Shown in pieces: positions 52,753-61,023 of a stretch of 64,000 bases of DNA. Source of the DNA: an uncultured Gemmatimonadales bacterium (lineage in GTDB: Bacteria; Gemmatimonadota; Gemmatimonadetes; Gemmatimonadales; GWC2-71-9). The notes under the pieces were generated by a model. It searched no databases. It worked only from the letters and a program-made list of their open reading frames with translations, and was not told where the DNA came from. The position numbers and the translations under genes were made by a program. The DNA lies in assembly GCA_947259405.1 (NCBI GenBank), contig CAMYLY010000007.1, positions 1 to 64,000 of the forward strand, in the 5' to 3' direction. Position 1 is the stretch's first letter. Every line of letters begins with the position of its first letter.

Positions 52753-54183
52753 ATGTGGATCCCACTGATCGTGCGAAGGGTCATTGTTCTCACCGTGTTC
52801 ATGTCTTCGGTGGCCGCTGTCCCCGGTGCTGCGCAGGCTCCTCAAGACATGCGGGCCGTGCTCATCACGGGAACCAGCTCTGGTATCGGACTTCGGATGA
52901 CGGAAGTCCTCTCGCAGAACGGGTTCTTCGTGTACGCGGGAGCCCGCAAGGCCGAGGACCTCGCACGTCTGGACGCGATGGAAAACGTGAAGGCCGTGCG
53001 GCTGGATGTCACGATCCAGAGTGAGATCGATGCCGCGGTGGAACTCGTGCGGGCAGAAGGAAGGGGGCTTTACGGGCTGATCAACAACGCGGGCGTCTCG
53101 GTCATCGGGCCCATGATCGAGCAACGCGAAGAGGACATGATGTTCCTCCTCGACGTGAACCTGTTGGGGCCGTACCGCATCACGAAGGCCTTCGCGGACC
53201 TGCTCATCGAGAGCGGGGGCCGCGTTATGACTGTCAGCTCCATCGCCGGCGTTCTGTCCGGCCCGTTCAGCGGCGCGTATAGCATGAGCAAGCATGGAGT
53301 CGAGGCTTACACCGACGCGCTCGCGGCGGAGCTAGGGCGCTTCGGCGTAGCAGTCGCCGCTGTCGAGCCCGGGAACTACAAGTCCCAAATCGTGGCCAAC
53401 ATGGTGGAGCGCATGAAGCGGACCGGCTACTCGGCCGAAGGATCCAGGTACGGCTCGATGCTGGACCTCATCACCGGCCCACTCGATCGGTCCCAATTTG
53501 ACGAGCCCGACGACGTCGCGTTGGCGGCACTCGACTTCCTTACGAGCGACGAACCCAAGCGGCGCTACATGGTCGTCTCGAATCAGCTCGAGGCCGAGAT
53601 CACCATTCGGCAGGCGCTTCAAGAGCTGGTCCAGTTCAACGAACGGCATCGGTTCTCGTACTCCCGGGACGAACTGGTGCGGATGCTGGACGAGGTTCTC
53701 GGTAATGCTCCGCCCACGTCGTCTGGCACCTCTGGCGGCAGCCTACAGGAGGCGGCCATGGGCGGCGATGTTCAGGCCGTTCGACAGCTCATCGCAGCCG
53801 GGGAGGACCTCAATGTGCGGGAGCCAATGGGAGGATCGAGTCCTCTCATGACCGCAGCCACGTTTGGCCATACCGAGGTGGCCCGGGTGCTGATCGAGGC
53901 GGGGGCTGATCTGGACCAACAGAACAACGACGGATCCACCGCGCTCATCTCGGCGGCGTTCTTCTGTCGAACCGAGATCGTCGAGGCCTTGCTCGCCGCC
54001 GGCGCCGACAAGAGCATCAGAAACAGCATGGGGTCGACGGCCCTGGACATCGTTGCCGCACCATTCGACGACGTCAAAGGCTTCTATGATTTCGTCGGGG
54101 AGATGCTCCGACCGTTCGGGCTCGAGCTGGACTACGATCGGATCAGAGCGACCCGTCCCAGAATCGCGGAGATGCTACGGTAG
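52753..54183 (+). CDS. Exported short-chain dehydrogenase fused to ankyrin repeats
   Basis: This is a 476-residue protein starting at ATG 52753 behind AAGGAGA. A signal peptide (IVRRVIVLTVFMSSVAAVPGAAQA) precedes a complete SDR domain: TGTSSGIG (39-46), NNAG (111-114), S162/S163, Y176 and K180 of the catalytic set. From about 325 to 440 there are three ankyrin units (GGDVQAVRQLIAAGEDLNVRE, FGHTEVARVLIEAGADLDQQ, FCRTEIVEALLAAGADKSIR). An exported SDR with ankyrins is unusual. It presumably acts in the periplasm with a tightly held NAD(P), or the signal anchors it. Confidence 0.9.
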   Translation: MWIPLIVRRVIVLTVFMSSVAAVPGAAQAPQDMRAVLITGTSSGIGLRMTEVLSQNGFFVYAGARKAEDLARLDAMENVKAVRLDVTIQSEIDAAVELVRAEGRGLYGLINNAGVSVIGPMIEQREEDMMFLLDVNLLGPYRITKAFADLLIESGGRVMTVSSIAGVLSGPFSGAYSMSKHGVEAYTDALAAELGRFGVAVAAVEPGNYKSQIVANMVERMKRTGYSAEGSRYGSMLDLITGPLDRSQFDEPDDVALAALDFLTSDEPKRRYMVVSNQLEAEITIRQALQELVQFNERHRFSYSRDELVRMLDEVLGNAPPTSSGTSGGSLQEAAMGGDVQAVRQLIAAGEDLNVREPMGGSSPLMTAATFGHTEVARVLIEAGADLDQQNNDGSTALISAAFFCRTEIVEALLAAGADKSIRNSMGSTALDIVAAPFDDVKGFYDFVGEMLRPFGLELDYDRIRATRPRIAEMLR

Positions 54184-54234
54184 CGCCTTCGGGTTCTTGG
54201 TCTCCGTCGGGAGAGGGAACGTAAACGTACGAAG

Positions 54235-54271
54235 AAAAGCCGAGGTGGGTTAGAACCCAGCCTCGGCTTTT
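54235..54271 (-). terminator. Hairpin terminator of RNA unit E
   Basis: AAAAGCCGAGG/CCTCGGCTTTT form the outer stem. The inner stem TGGGTT/AACCCA replaces GGGA/TCCC of the other copies, with compensated bases. Confidence 0.75.
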
Positions 54272-54358
54272 CTGGCGTAGCAGAAGACGCTACACAAGCC
54301 TGACAAGCCTCAATCCAAGTCTAACTGTGCGCTTCGATGCCAACAATGGTGCGGCGGG

Positions 54359-54442
54359 TACCGGCGACAGGATTCGAACCTGTATGGGCTCTCGCCCGGA
54401 GGCTTGTCAGTCCTCTGCGTCTGCCAATTCCGCCACGCCGGT
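54359..54442 (-). tRNA. Class II tRNA-like gene, Leu-type body, nominal anticodon GAC
   Basis: The 84-nt body has acceptor ACCGGCG/CGCCGGT (an A-T first pair replacing G-C, compensated), Leu-type D arm, variable arm GGGC-GAGA-GCCC, T arm ACAGG-TTCGAAT-CCTGT and discriminator A. The anticodon stem GAGGA/GCCTC has an A-G closing mismatch, and the loop CTGACAA places GAC (Val) at 34-36. CCA is not encoded. Confidence 0.7.
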
Positions 54443-54533
54443 ACCGCTTCCTTCGATTCGGCGGCCATGGCATCGTGACGCGGGCCCGACAAGTCTGCAT
54501 CGAAACCGCAGGTGCAAGGTGTGTTGGCTGGTG

Positions 54534-54563
54534 CGGGATCGTTTTGTTGCGGGTAAGGGTCAA
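54534..54563 (-). promoter_or_regulatory. Promoter-like block of RNA unit E
   Basis: TTGACC, then CTTACCCGCAACAAAACGAT and CCCGC on the minus strand. It has the best -35 match of the four copies. A GATGGCTGAAGCCATC palindrome lies upstream at 54590-54605. Confidence 0.5.
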
Positions 54564-54587
54564 ATCGGGGCGGGACAACGCGTCGTT

Positions 54588-54616
54588 TTCGATGGCTGAA
54601 GCCATCGCTCGGCGGC
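54588..54616 (+). repeat. Short palindrome related to the R2 family
   Basis: CGATGGCTGAAGCCATCGCTCGGCGG has the palindrome-plus-CTCGGC layout also seen at 10177. It stands just upstream of the promoter block of RNA unit E. Confidence 0.55.
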
Positions 54617-54784
54617 ACCTTTGGCAGCCGACGCGCGAGCGATTACGGCCCTTTGCGAGCTCAACGCGTGACCGAGGAGTCGTCCTTCATCTGGACTTCA
54701 GAGAAAATCCATACTTCGTGGTTGACAGTGGCTGGTCTGGCCCTCATTTGAACCTGAGTCGACCAGTGTGGAAGGGGGGCAGCC

Positions 54785-55687
54785 ATGCGCAGCGTGAAGA
54801 TCTTAGCACCAATCCCGTTTGTCGCCGTCGCACTTCTCGTCGCGTGCGGAGATGCGAATGTCACGGCGCTCAATGAACTCGAGTCCGGAGTCGCGATCCC
54901 TACCGGCACTGTGGCGCTGCTGGTGGGTCCGCCCGATGACCACACGGCATGTCAGGACGACGTGGCGCACAAGCCGGGCCTCGAGGAGCCGTACACGTCC
55001 TCGTGCACGACCTGCCACGGATCTAACCTCACCGGGGATTACGGACCATCCTGCTACACCTGTCACGAAAAGGAATGGGAGGAGAGCAATCCGAACCCGC
55101 CGGTCGGCCACACGGTCGACAAGGACGGCGTGTTCCATGCGAGCGGATTGAAGGATCCGTACACCGCGTCGTGCACGACCTGTCACGGGTCGAGCCTCAG
55201 GGGTGACATCGGACCGTCCTGCTATACGTGCCACGAAAAGGAATGGGAGGAGGAGAACCCGAATCCACCGACCGGCCACACGGTCGAGAAGGACGGCGTG
55301 TTCCATGCGAGCGGATTGAAGGATCCCTACACCTCGTCGTGCACGACCTGTCATGGGCCAAGCCTCAGGGGTGATGTCGGACCGTCCTGCTATACGTGCC
55401 ACGAAAAGGAATGGGACGAGCAGAACCCGAATCCCCCAGCGGGTCACACGGTCGAACAGGACGGCGTGTTCCACGCGCCCGGGCTGGACTCCCCATTTAC
55501 GAACTGCGCGGCCTGTCACGGACCGAGCCTCATGGGAGACGCCGGGCCGTCGTGCTACTCGTGTCACGACCGCAAGTGGGAGGAATCCGTGGGAGCGTGT
55601 CGGGATGACGATGCCGACGACGAACACGACGACGAACACGACGACGAGGACGACGACGAGGACGACGACGAGGAGGAGCACCGGTAG
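54785..55687 (+). CDS. Octaheme c-type cytochrome lipoprotein with acidic tail
   Basis: This is a 300-residue protein; ATG 54785 follows GGAAGGGGGG. A lipoprotein signal (VAVALLVACGD, Cys near 21) precedes four tandem units of about 53 residues. Each carries two CxxCH heme sites: CTTCHGS...CYTCHEKEWEE three times, then CAACHGP...CYSCHDRKWEE, eight in all. Units share GHTVxxDGVFHAxGLxxP. The last 30 residues are almost entirely Asp, Glu and His (DDDADDEHDDEHDDE...). It should be an outer-membrane or periplasmic electron carrier; the tail could bind metal ions or minerals. Confidence 0.92.
   Translation: MRSVKILAPIPFVAVALLVACGDANVTALNELESGVAIPTGTVALLVGPPDDHTACQDDVAHKPGLEEPYTSSCTTCHGSNLTGDYGPSCYTCHEKEWEESNPNPPVGHTVDKDGVFHASGLKDPYTASCTTCHGSSLRGDIGPSCYTCHEKEWEEENPNPPTGHTVEKDGVFHASGLKDPYTSSCTTCHGPSLRGDVGPSCYTCHEKEWDEQNPNPPAGHTVEQDGVFHAPGLDSPFTNCAACHGPSLMGDAGPSCYSCHDRKWEESVGACRDDDADDEHDDEHDDEDDDEDDDEEEHR
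54985..55600 (+). repeat. Four tandem heme-pair coding units of about 159 bp
   Basis: Units two and three are nearly identical at DNA level (for example GGACGGCGTGTTCCATGCGA in both), showing recent internal duplication within the cytochrome gene. The first and last are more diverged. Confidence 0.85.
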
Positions 55688-55923
55688 CCCCGTACGTCCG
55701 TCGACACGTAGCACCGACCACGGGAGCGCCGCGCCTCCACGGCTGGACCACAGGCTGAGGCGAGGTCTAATGCGATGTGGCGGTGGCGTCCTGAGGTGCG
55801 GATTAGCGAGTGAACGGTCGCAGCAAGACGTTCGCTCCGATTGGCCGTGAAGTGGTTCGTCAGAACCAAGTCAGGTGCATGTTTCGCACATACGCTTCCA
55901 CGTGAAGATCTGCTTCCTAGTCC

Positions 55924-56901
55924 ATGTTCCAGACCGACCTTGTTATTTGGCTCCAATCGCTAGGCTCGCCGATCGTGACGTGGCTGCTGTCTACCGTCAC
56001 GCTGCTCGGCTATGCACCCGTCTACATCGCACTGATCATCACGTTGGCCTTCGGCATGCGCTTGCGTCCGAGCCTTGCGGTGCTCCTTGGGGTTCTGCTG
56101 ACGGTACTCGCGACAGAGACCCTGAAGACGACCTTCGCACTTCCCAGGCCCAGCGACATCGACGCTCGAGTACAAGAGCCGGGTGACGCCACGCAACCTA
56201 TACCGGTCGTCGAGCGAGGTGGTGGCGCGGACTTCTGGGCATTGCCGACTGCCGACGCCATTGCGGCCGTCCGAGAAAAACCAGACCCGAGCTACGGATT
56301 GCCCTCTGGCCACGTCAGCATAGCCACGGTCTTCTTACTCGGCGTGGCGCTGTTCTTTCGGTCCAGGCCTGTGCTGGTGTTCGCTGCCTTCTGGATTCCG
56401 TTGATGGCACTCTCGAGGATGTATCTGGGTCGGCACTTTCTTGCCGACGTACTCGGCGGTGTCGTCGTCGGTGTCCTCGGCGCCCTGGTCGCTGTCGCGC
56501 TACTTGGCCGGCACGACCGAGAGGAGCCTTCGCAAAATCCGGTAGCTGCCCTCACGCCTATAGCCCTGGTCAGCCTCTTGCTCCTGATCCTGATGCCGTT
56601 CGTTCCGTCGCTCGATGCCGAGAACGTGGGACGGTTCGTCGGCGCCGTCGTGGCGTACGGTGTAGTGCTCATCACAGGGTTTCCGTCCGACCGTGGTTCG
56701 CCGTGGCAACGCGGCGGGCGAATACTCACCGGCGTCGCAATGTACTTCGCGACGAGTGGACTCTTTGGCGCCTTGTTCGATGCAACGGGTTGGGAAGGCA
56801 CCCGTGTTGGTGAGCTGTCGGTGGCGGTACTCATCATGGCGATCGGCTTGGCGGGCACCGTGGCCGTGGCGAGGAGGATACGACTGTACGTCCCCGCCTA
56901 G
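55924..56901 (+). CDS. PAP2 superfamily membrane phosphatase
   Basis: This is a 325-residue protein with about eight membrane segments. The three phosphatase motifs are present: KTTFALPRP (about 67-75), PSGH (near 128) and SRMYLGRHFLADV (near 160). They bind the phosphate and carry the catalytic His residues. Substrates in this family include undecaprenyl diphosphate and phosphatidic acid. The C-terminal half adds three or more membrane segments beyond the core fold. There is no clear ribosome site upstream of ATG 55924. Confidence 0.9.
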   Translation: MFQTDLVIWLQSLGSPIVTWLLSTVTLLGYAPVYIALIITLAFGMRLRPSLAVLLGVLLTVLATETLKTTFALPRPSDIDARVQEPGDATQPIPVVERGGGADFWALPTADAIAAVREKPDPSYGLPSGHVSIATVFLLGVALFFRSRPVLVFAAFWIPLMALSRMYLGRHFLADVLGGVVVGVLGALVAVALLGRHDREEPSQNPVAALTPIALVSLLLLILMPFVPSLDAENVGRFVGAVVAYGVVLITGFPSDRGSPWQRGGRILTGVAMYFATSGLFGALFDATGWEGTRVGELSVAVLIMAIGLAGTVAVARRIRLYVPA

Positions 56902-57037
56902 GGTGTGACCAGACCTATCGCCCGTAGCTATGTCGAACGATCTTGCTAGGAATGCGCAATCGTATCTCAAGGCTCCCGGTAGGCTCGCTTCTTCTGATCC
57001 TAGGCTGCGGTGACGGTCTGGCTCCGGATGCGACCCG

Positions 57038-57310
57038 ATCGGCAAGCGCATCACGTACGAGACAGAAACCGCGGACGACAATGCCGCGCAGGTCGACCGC
57101 ACCATCGTGGGCGTGACTCGCAACGTACGCCACTATGAGTTGGAAAGCCCGTCGCGCATCCAGATGTACATCTCGATGGCGCAGAGTCGGCGGTCATGGA
57201 CGACGTCCATGTACATCGTGGCCAAGACCGCGAGGCCTCCGATGGCGTTCATGGAACCGATACGCCGTGAGCTGACGGCGATGGTCCCGAGGGTCTGGCC
57301 CGAAGCCTAG
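57038..57310 (+). pseudogene. Fragment of an ADOP/MacB-type ABC permease
   Basis: An open stretch without a start reads IGKRITYE...DRTIVGVTRNVRHYELESPSRIQMYISMAQ...TSMYIVAKT...EPIRRELTAMVPRVWPEA stop. This matches the periplasmic core domain of ADOP-family FtsX-like permeases (IGKRI, IVGVxxDVRHxxL, RREL). The N-terminal membrane helix and the C-terminal three helices are absent. The preceding sequence to 56901 shows nothing intact. Confidence 0.6.
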
Positions 57311-59697
57311 CGCGACGTCAGGCCGATGTCGGCGAGGATCGCCCGAAAGCGCGGATCGTCGCGAAGCGCGGCTAACTCGGGCCGCGTGGTCGTCGCGCTC
57401 AAGTCTGGGTGACGTTCTAGGTGCGCACTCTCCAGCACCGAGAGGGCCTCTTCACTCTCGCCGACAAGCTGGTGAAGCACGGCCAGCTCAACCGGACTCG
57501 CTTGCACCATTGCGGCCACTGCTGACTGTAGGTGCCCAGCGAGTCCGTCTTGGGCGAACCGCGCGGCGGCCGCGGCAAAGCTGCGGAAGGGCTCGGGGTC
57601 GGCTCCCCCAAGTTCTGCGTACCGCTCGAGCGCATCTGTGGCGTCCGCCGGACGATCTTCCATGAGGAACAGGTTCCCGAGGTCCAACCAGGTCTGGGGT
57701 TCGTTTGCGTTCAGCTGGAGAATCTCCTGGCCGGCCCTTATGGCTTCTGCGTATTGACCGTCCGCCCGAAGAACCCTCAAGAGAGTGTGCCAGGCCTCAG
57801 TGGACAGTCGGTCCCGCTCGACCGCGACCCGCGCATGTATCAGTGCACCATCGACCCGCCCCAGAGTCGCCAGGAGGTCTGCGTAGCGCTGTCGCACCAA
57901 CGGGTCCTCAGGTGCAATTTCGAGCGCCCGCACATATTCCGCCTCGGCCCCGCGCCAATCGAAGGACTTGAACTTGACCAACCCCAGGGAAGCTCGTGCC
58001 TTGGCGAGTGTCGGATTCAGGCGAAGGGCTGTTTCGGCGGCAGCACGCGCTGCTGCGAGGGTGCCGGGTCCCTGCGCCTCTGCCGAATGCTGCAAAACGC
58101 CGAGGTGCGCGTCCGAGAGACCCGAGTAGGCATCGGCAAAGTTGGAATCGTAGCCGATGGCCATCGTGAAGTTGTTGACGGCGTCGAGGGCGCCCTCCCC
58201 GGTTCGTCGGCTCAGGTTGAACTGACCCCACAAGTATTTGTCATGGGCCACCGGATTCCTGGTCAGGGCCTCGACCGTCAGGACATCTTGGCTGCCCCGC
58301 AGTTCCCCGAGTAACGCCGACACCAGGGACCGAGAGATTTCCTCCTGGACGGCGAAGACGTCATCGACAGTCCGCTCATATCGATTGTTCCAGATCTGGA
58401 GGCCGTCCGTGGCGTCCACCAGCCGCGCGGTAATCACTATCCTCTCGCCCGACTTGCGCACGTTTCCTTCGAGGATCGCTTGCACGTCAAGCTGCCGCCC
58501 AATCGTGCGGGCGTCATCATTGGTGTTCTTGAACGTCCGCGCCGATCGGCGAGGCGCAACGCGAAGGCCTTCGACTCTGGAGAGCACGTCGACGAGCTCG
58601 TCAGCCAACCCGTCCGCGAAGTACTCGTTGGAGGAATCGTCGCTCAGGTCGTCGAAGGGTAGCACCGCGATAGATGCGATCGGCTCGGCGACCGCGCGCT
58701 CCGAGGTGCTCGTGAGCGAGCCGCTGCCACCGCCGATCAGCTGCCAGCCGAGCACCGCGGCAATCACCAATATCACCAGGGCAGAGACCGGAATCATCAC
58801 GCGGCGGCGCAACGACTTTGCAGCGAATCCCGATGTGGCTGTTCGGGTGACCATTCCGCCCGAGTGAAGGGCATCGAGCGCCACAACCAACGCCTCGGCT
58901 GTCTTGAACCGATCCGCGGGGGTCTTGGCCAGCAGGGACAAGATGACATCTTCGAGTGCTGGTGTGATCGACGGGCGCATGGTGCTGGGAGGCGGCACGT
59001 TGTCCATCGTGTGGCGTGCCATCATCCCTTGCGCCGTGGGCGCGGGAAACGGAATCTGCCCGACCAGCATTTCGTAGAGCACGCACCCGAGGCTGTAGAG
59101 GTCGCTTCGCGCGTCGACGTTGGGATCTGCGGCCGACTGTTCGGGACTCATGTACGCCGGAGTGCCGATGGCCATTCCCGTTTGTGTGAGACTAGCCCCA
59201 CCTGCCGCGCTCACCGCGCGCGAGATGCCGAAGTCCGCAACGAAAGCGTGCCCCTCGGACAGCAGTATGTTCTCCGGCTTGATGTCGCGGTGTACCAGCC
59301 CTCGGTCGTGGGCGTGGGCCAACGCCTTCGCAACCTCGCGCGCGATCCGGATCGCGTCTTCGATGGCTAGCTGCATTTCGCGATTCAACAAATCGCGCAG
59401 GGATTCGCCGATCACGAGGGGCATGACGTAGTACAGGAATCCGTCCGCCTCGCCTGAGTCGTACAACGCAAGGATGTGGGGGTGGCTCAGCTTGGCGGTT
59501 GCACGAATCTCTTGCAGGAAGCGCGAAGCGCCCAGCGAGGCCGCAAGCTCGGTCCGCAACACTTTCACGGCGACCTTGCGATCGTGCTTCAAGTCCACCG
59601 CGACGTAGACCGTCGCCATCCCACCTTCGCCCAACTGGTGTTCGAGTTCATAGCGGTCGGCGAGAGCGGCTTTCAGACGCTCGAAGGGTTCTGGCAT
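57307..59697 (-). CDS. Transmembrane Ser/Thr protein kinase with TolB-like and TPR domains
   Basis: This is a 796-residue protein. I chose ATG 59697 (MPEPFERLKAALADRYELEH) because CCCATCTTTCC lies just upstream, as before other kinases; an in-frame ATG at 59718 is the alternative. The kinase is intact: LGEGGMATV, K45, HRDIKPEN at 136 and DFG at 155-157. A membrane segment (MIPVSALVILVIAAVLGWQL, about 305-325) leads to a TolB-like domain (IAVLPFDDLSDDSSNEYFADGLADEL) and TPR units to the end. The plan matches the kinase at 32084 plus a membrane anchor. Confidence 0.92.
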   Translation of the reverse strand: MPEPFERLKAALADRYELEHQLGEGGMATVYVAVDLKHDRKVAVKVLRTELAASLGASRFLQEIRATAKLSHPHILALYDSGEADGFLYYVMPLVIGESLRDLLNREMQLAIEDAIRIAREVAKALAHAHDRGLVHRDIKPENILLSEGHAFVADFGISRAVSAAGGASLTQTGMAIGTPAYMSPEQSAADPNVDARSDLYSLGCVLYEMLVGQIPFPAPTAQGMMARHTMDNVPPPSTMRPSITPALEDVILSLLAKTPADRFKTAEALVVALDALHSGGMVTRTATSGFAAKSLRRRVMIPVSALVILVIAAVLGWQLIGGGSGSLTSTSERAVAEPIASIAVLPFDDLSDDSSNEYFADGLADELVDVLSRVEGLRVAPRRSARTFKNTNDDARTIGRQLDVQAILEGNVRKSGERIVITARLVDATDGLQIWNNRYERTVDDVFAVQEEISRSLVSALLGELRGSQDVLTVEALTRNPVAHDKYLWGQFNLSRRTGEGALDAVNNFTMAIGYDSNFADAYSGLSDAHLGVLQHSAEAQGPGTLAAARAAAETALRLNPTLAKARASLGLVKFKSFDWRGAEAEYVRALEIAPEDPLVRQRYADLLATLGRVDGALIHARVAVERDRLSTEAWHTLLRVLRADGQYAEAIRAGQEILQLNANEPQTWLDLGNLFLMEDRPADATDALERYAELGGADPEPFRSFAAAAARFAQDGLAGHLQSAVAAMVQASPVELAVLHQLVGESEEALSVLESAHLERHPDLSATTTRPELAALRDDPRFRAILADIGLTSR

Positions 59698-59801
59698 ATA
59701 CAAGGAAAGATGGGGCATCGTGGTCAGAACCGGAATTGGATCCGGTTCCGTGCGCCCGTCTGCAACTCACCGCTTCCACCCATCCAGACTGCCGGGCGTG
59801 T

Positions 59802-59954
59802 TTCGTGAAACAGTCCGTGAACCCCTTTCGGCGTCTGAGGAACGGCCAGATCGAAGGAGCGCACCGGGGAGGTACGCTCCAATTACTTGTCCCACAGCCA
59901 CTTCGACGGTGTCCGAGAAGGGCACGTTGGAGGCACGAGCGTTGCCCTAGCGGG
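59802..59954 (+). repeat. 153-bp direct repeat upstream of a lipoprotein gene, copy 1
   Basis: Runs from TTCGTGAAACAGTCCGTGAA to GCCCTAGCGGG. It is about 85 percent identical to 60705-60857 by eye. Shared features are the TCGTGAAACAGTCCGTGAAC pair of GTGAA half-sites, a GAGCG...CGCTC hairpin, CAATTACTTGTCCC, and GGCACGTTGGAGG. It lies 40 bases before the start of the next gene. Confidence 0.85.
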
Positions 59955-59993
59955 CCTGTTGGTGATCCACAACGTGACTCAGAGGAGGTGGCT

Positions 59994-60578
59994 ATGATGA
60001 AACCCCATCTCGCAGTTACCCTCGCCACGGCAGTCGTGGCCTTGGCCTGCACGGACGCGAATCAAATCACGAATCCCGAAAGCGGCCTCGATAGGCCGTT
60101 GCTGTCCAACAGGCCCGACAACACTGGCGTGGTAACGGCCAATGGTTGGTACGAAGAGGACGAGATCTACTACATCTTTGGCGGGATAGAGGAGGGCGTG
60201 AGCGAACGAGGTCGCAATGCACTCTACCTCATAGGCGACGACCGTGCCTTTCAGGCCAACGTCGCGCTTCACATTCCCGGTGAGCCTGGCTACTCCCCGC
60301 ACTGGAACGTCACCCTGGTGCACACCGCCGAGGGGGTGACCGTCCAGGACATCCTCAACGCAGGTCTGGCCTCGGGACGGTTCGCAGAGGAGCAGGTACT
60401 CTTCGATGACGCGGAAGACATCTTGATGGCGGAGGCACGAGGCTTGGTGGTCCTCGAGCGACCGGGAGTTGTCGTGCTTTGTCCTATTATCTCGGAAGAG
60501 GCGGCCGAAGCGCCCGGGAATACGGAATTGCCGGAAGACGAGTTTCCCAATGCGTTCGACTTAAACGGGGGCTTCTAG
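59994..60578 (+). CDS. Lipoprotein of unknown function
   Basis: This is a 194-residue protein; ATG 59994 or 59997 follows AGAGGAGGTGG. The lipoprotein signal (LAVTLATAVVALACTD) has the Cys near 19. The mature part is acidic with a GWYEEDEIYYIFGGIEEG segment and IPGEPGYSPHWNVTLVHTAEGVTVQDILNAGL, with no motif I recognise. It is preceded by the first 153-bp repeat and followed by a strong hairpin. Confidence 0.75.
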   Translation: MMKPHLAVTLATAVVALACTDANQITNPESGLDRPLLSNRPDNTGVVTANGWYEEDEIYYIFGGIEEGVSERGRNALYLIGDDRAFQANVALHIPGEPGYSPHWNVTLVHTAEGVTVQDILNAGLASGRFAEEQVLFDDAEDILMAEARGLVVLERPGVVVLCPIISEEAAEAPGNTELPEDEFPNAFDLNGGF

Positions 60579-60644
60579 GGTCCCGGACCGGTTGGACCCG
60601 CCGATCGGCGGGCGACAACCTCTCGATGTACTCCATCCTTTCAT

Positions 60645-60670
60645 GAGCCTCGCCCTCTTGGGCGAGGCTC
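60645..60670 (+). terminator. Perfect 11-bp hairpin after the lipoprotein gene
   Basis: GAGCCTCGCCC-TCTT-GGGCGAGGCTC, 66 bases after the stop. There is no long T run, but it is the only strong hairpin in the gap. Confidence 0.65.
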
Positions 60671-60704
60671 GATGTTTGAAGGCGAGATCCGGCCCAGGAC
60701 GTGG

Positions 60705-60857
60705 TTCGTGAAACAGTCCGTGAACCCTTTTCGGCGTCTGAGGAACGGCCAGACCGAATGAGCGCGCCGGGTGGGGACGCTCCAATTACTTGTCCCGCAG
60801 CCACTTCGAAGGTGTCTGAGAAAAGGCACGTTGGAGGTACGAGCATTGCCCTAGCGA
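60705..60857 (+). repeat. 153-bp direct repeat upstream of a propeller gene, copy 2
   Basis: Matches 59802-59954 with scattered substitutions and single-base gaps; the GTGAA pair, GAGCG/CGCTC hairpin and CAATTACTTGTCCC are conserved. It ends about 166 bases before the ATG at 61024. The remainder of the gap shows no gene. Confidence 0.85.
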
Positions 60858-61023
60858 AGTCGTTGCTCGAGCGACGGCGCGACACGGTCGCGGCCGACCA
60901 TTCGCATGTGCGTGAGTGGAAACTGGCCATCGATCGTGAACCGCCGTTCGGCGGTCGGCGCTCGCACGCACAGCGGCGGCATCGGCCGCGACATCATCAA
61001 CTTCGTATTAGGGAGGTGCGCAA

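Larger units (their letters stand above)
54235..54532 (-). ncRNA. tRNA-like/self-antisense RNA unit, copy E
   Basis: Leader (54443-54532), 84-nt tRNA body (54359-54442), tail, GTAGC-GTCTTCT-GCTAC hairpin and terminator (54235-54271) repeat the plan of A, B and C. The tail segment at 54300-54311 (GAGGCTTGTCAG) is complementary over 12 nt to 54399-54410 in the anticodon arm. Acceptor, T arm and terminator inner stem all differ from the other copies with pairing kept. It lies 36 kb from the nearest other copy. Confidence 0.8.

Noticed and set aside
54359-54442. Ordinary tRNA-Leu gene
   Set aside because: The anticodon position reads GAC, the anticodon stem is imperfect, and a matching antisense segment lies in the tail; the other three copies show the same oddities with different sequences.
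54985-55600. CRISPR-like or intergenic tandem repeat
   Set aside because: The repeats are in frame inside the cytochrome gene and encode paired heme sites; no CRISPR array is present anywhere in the window.
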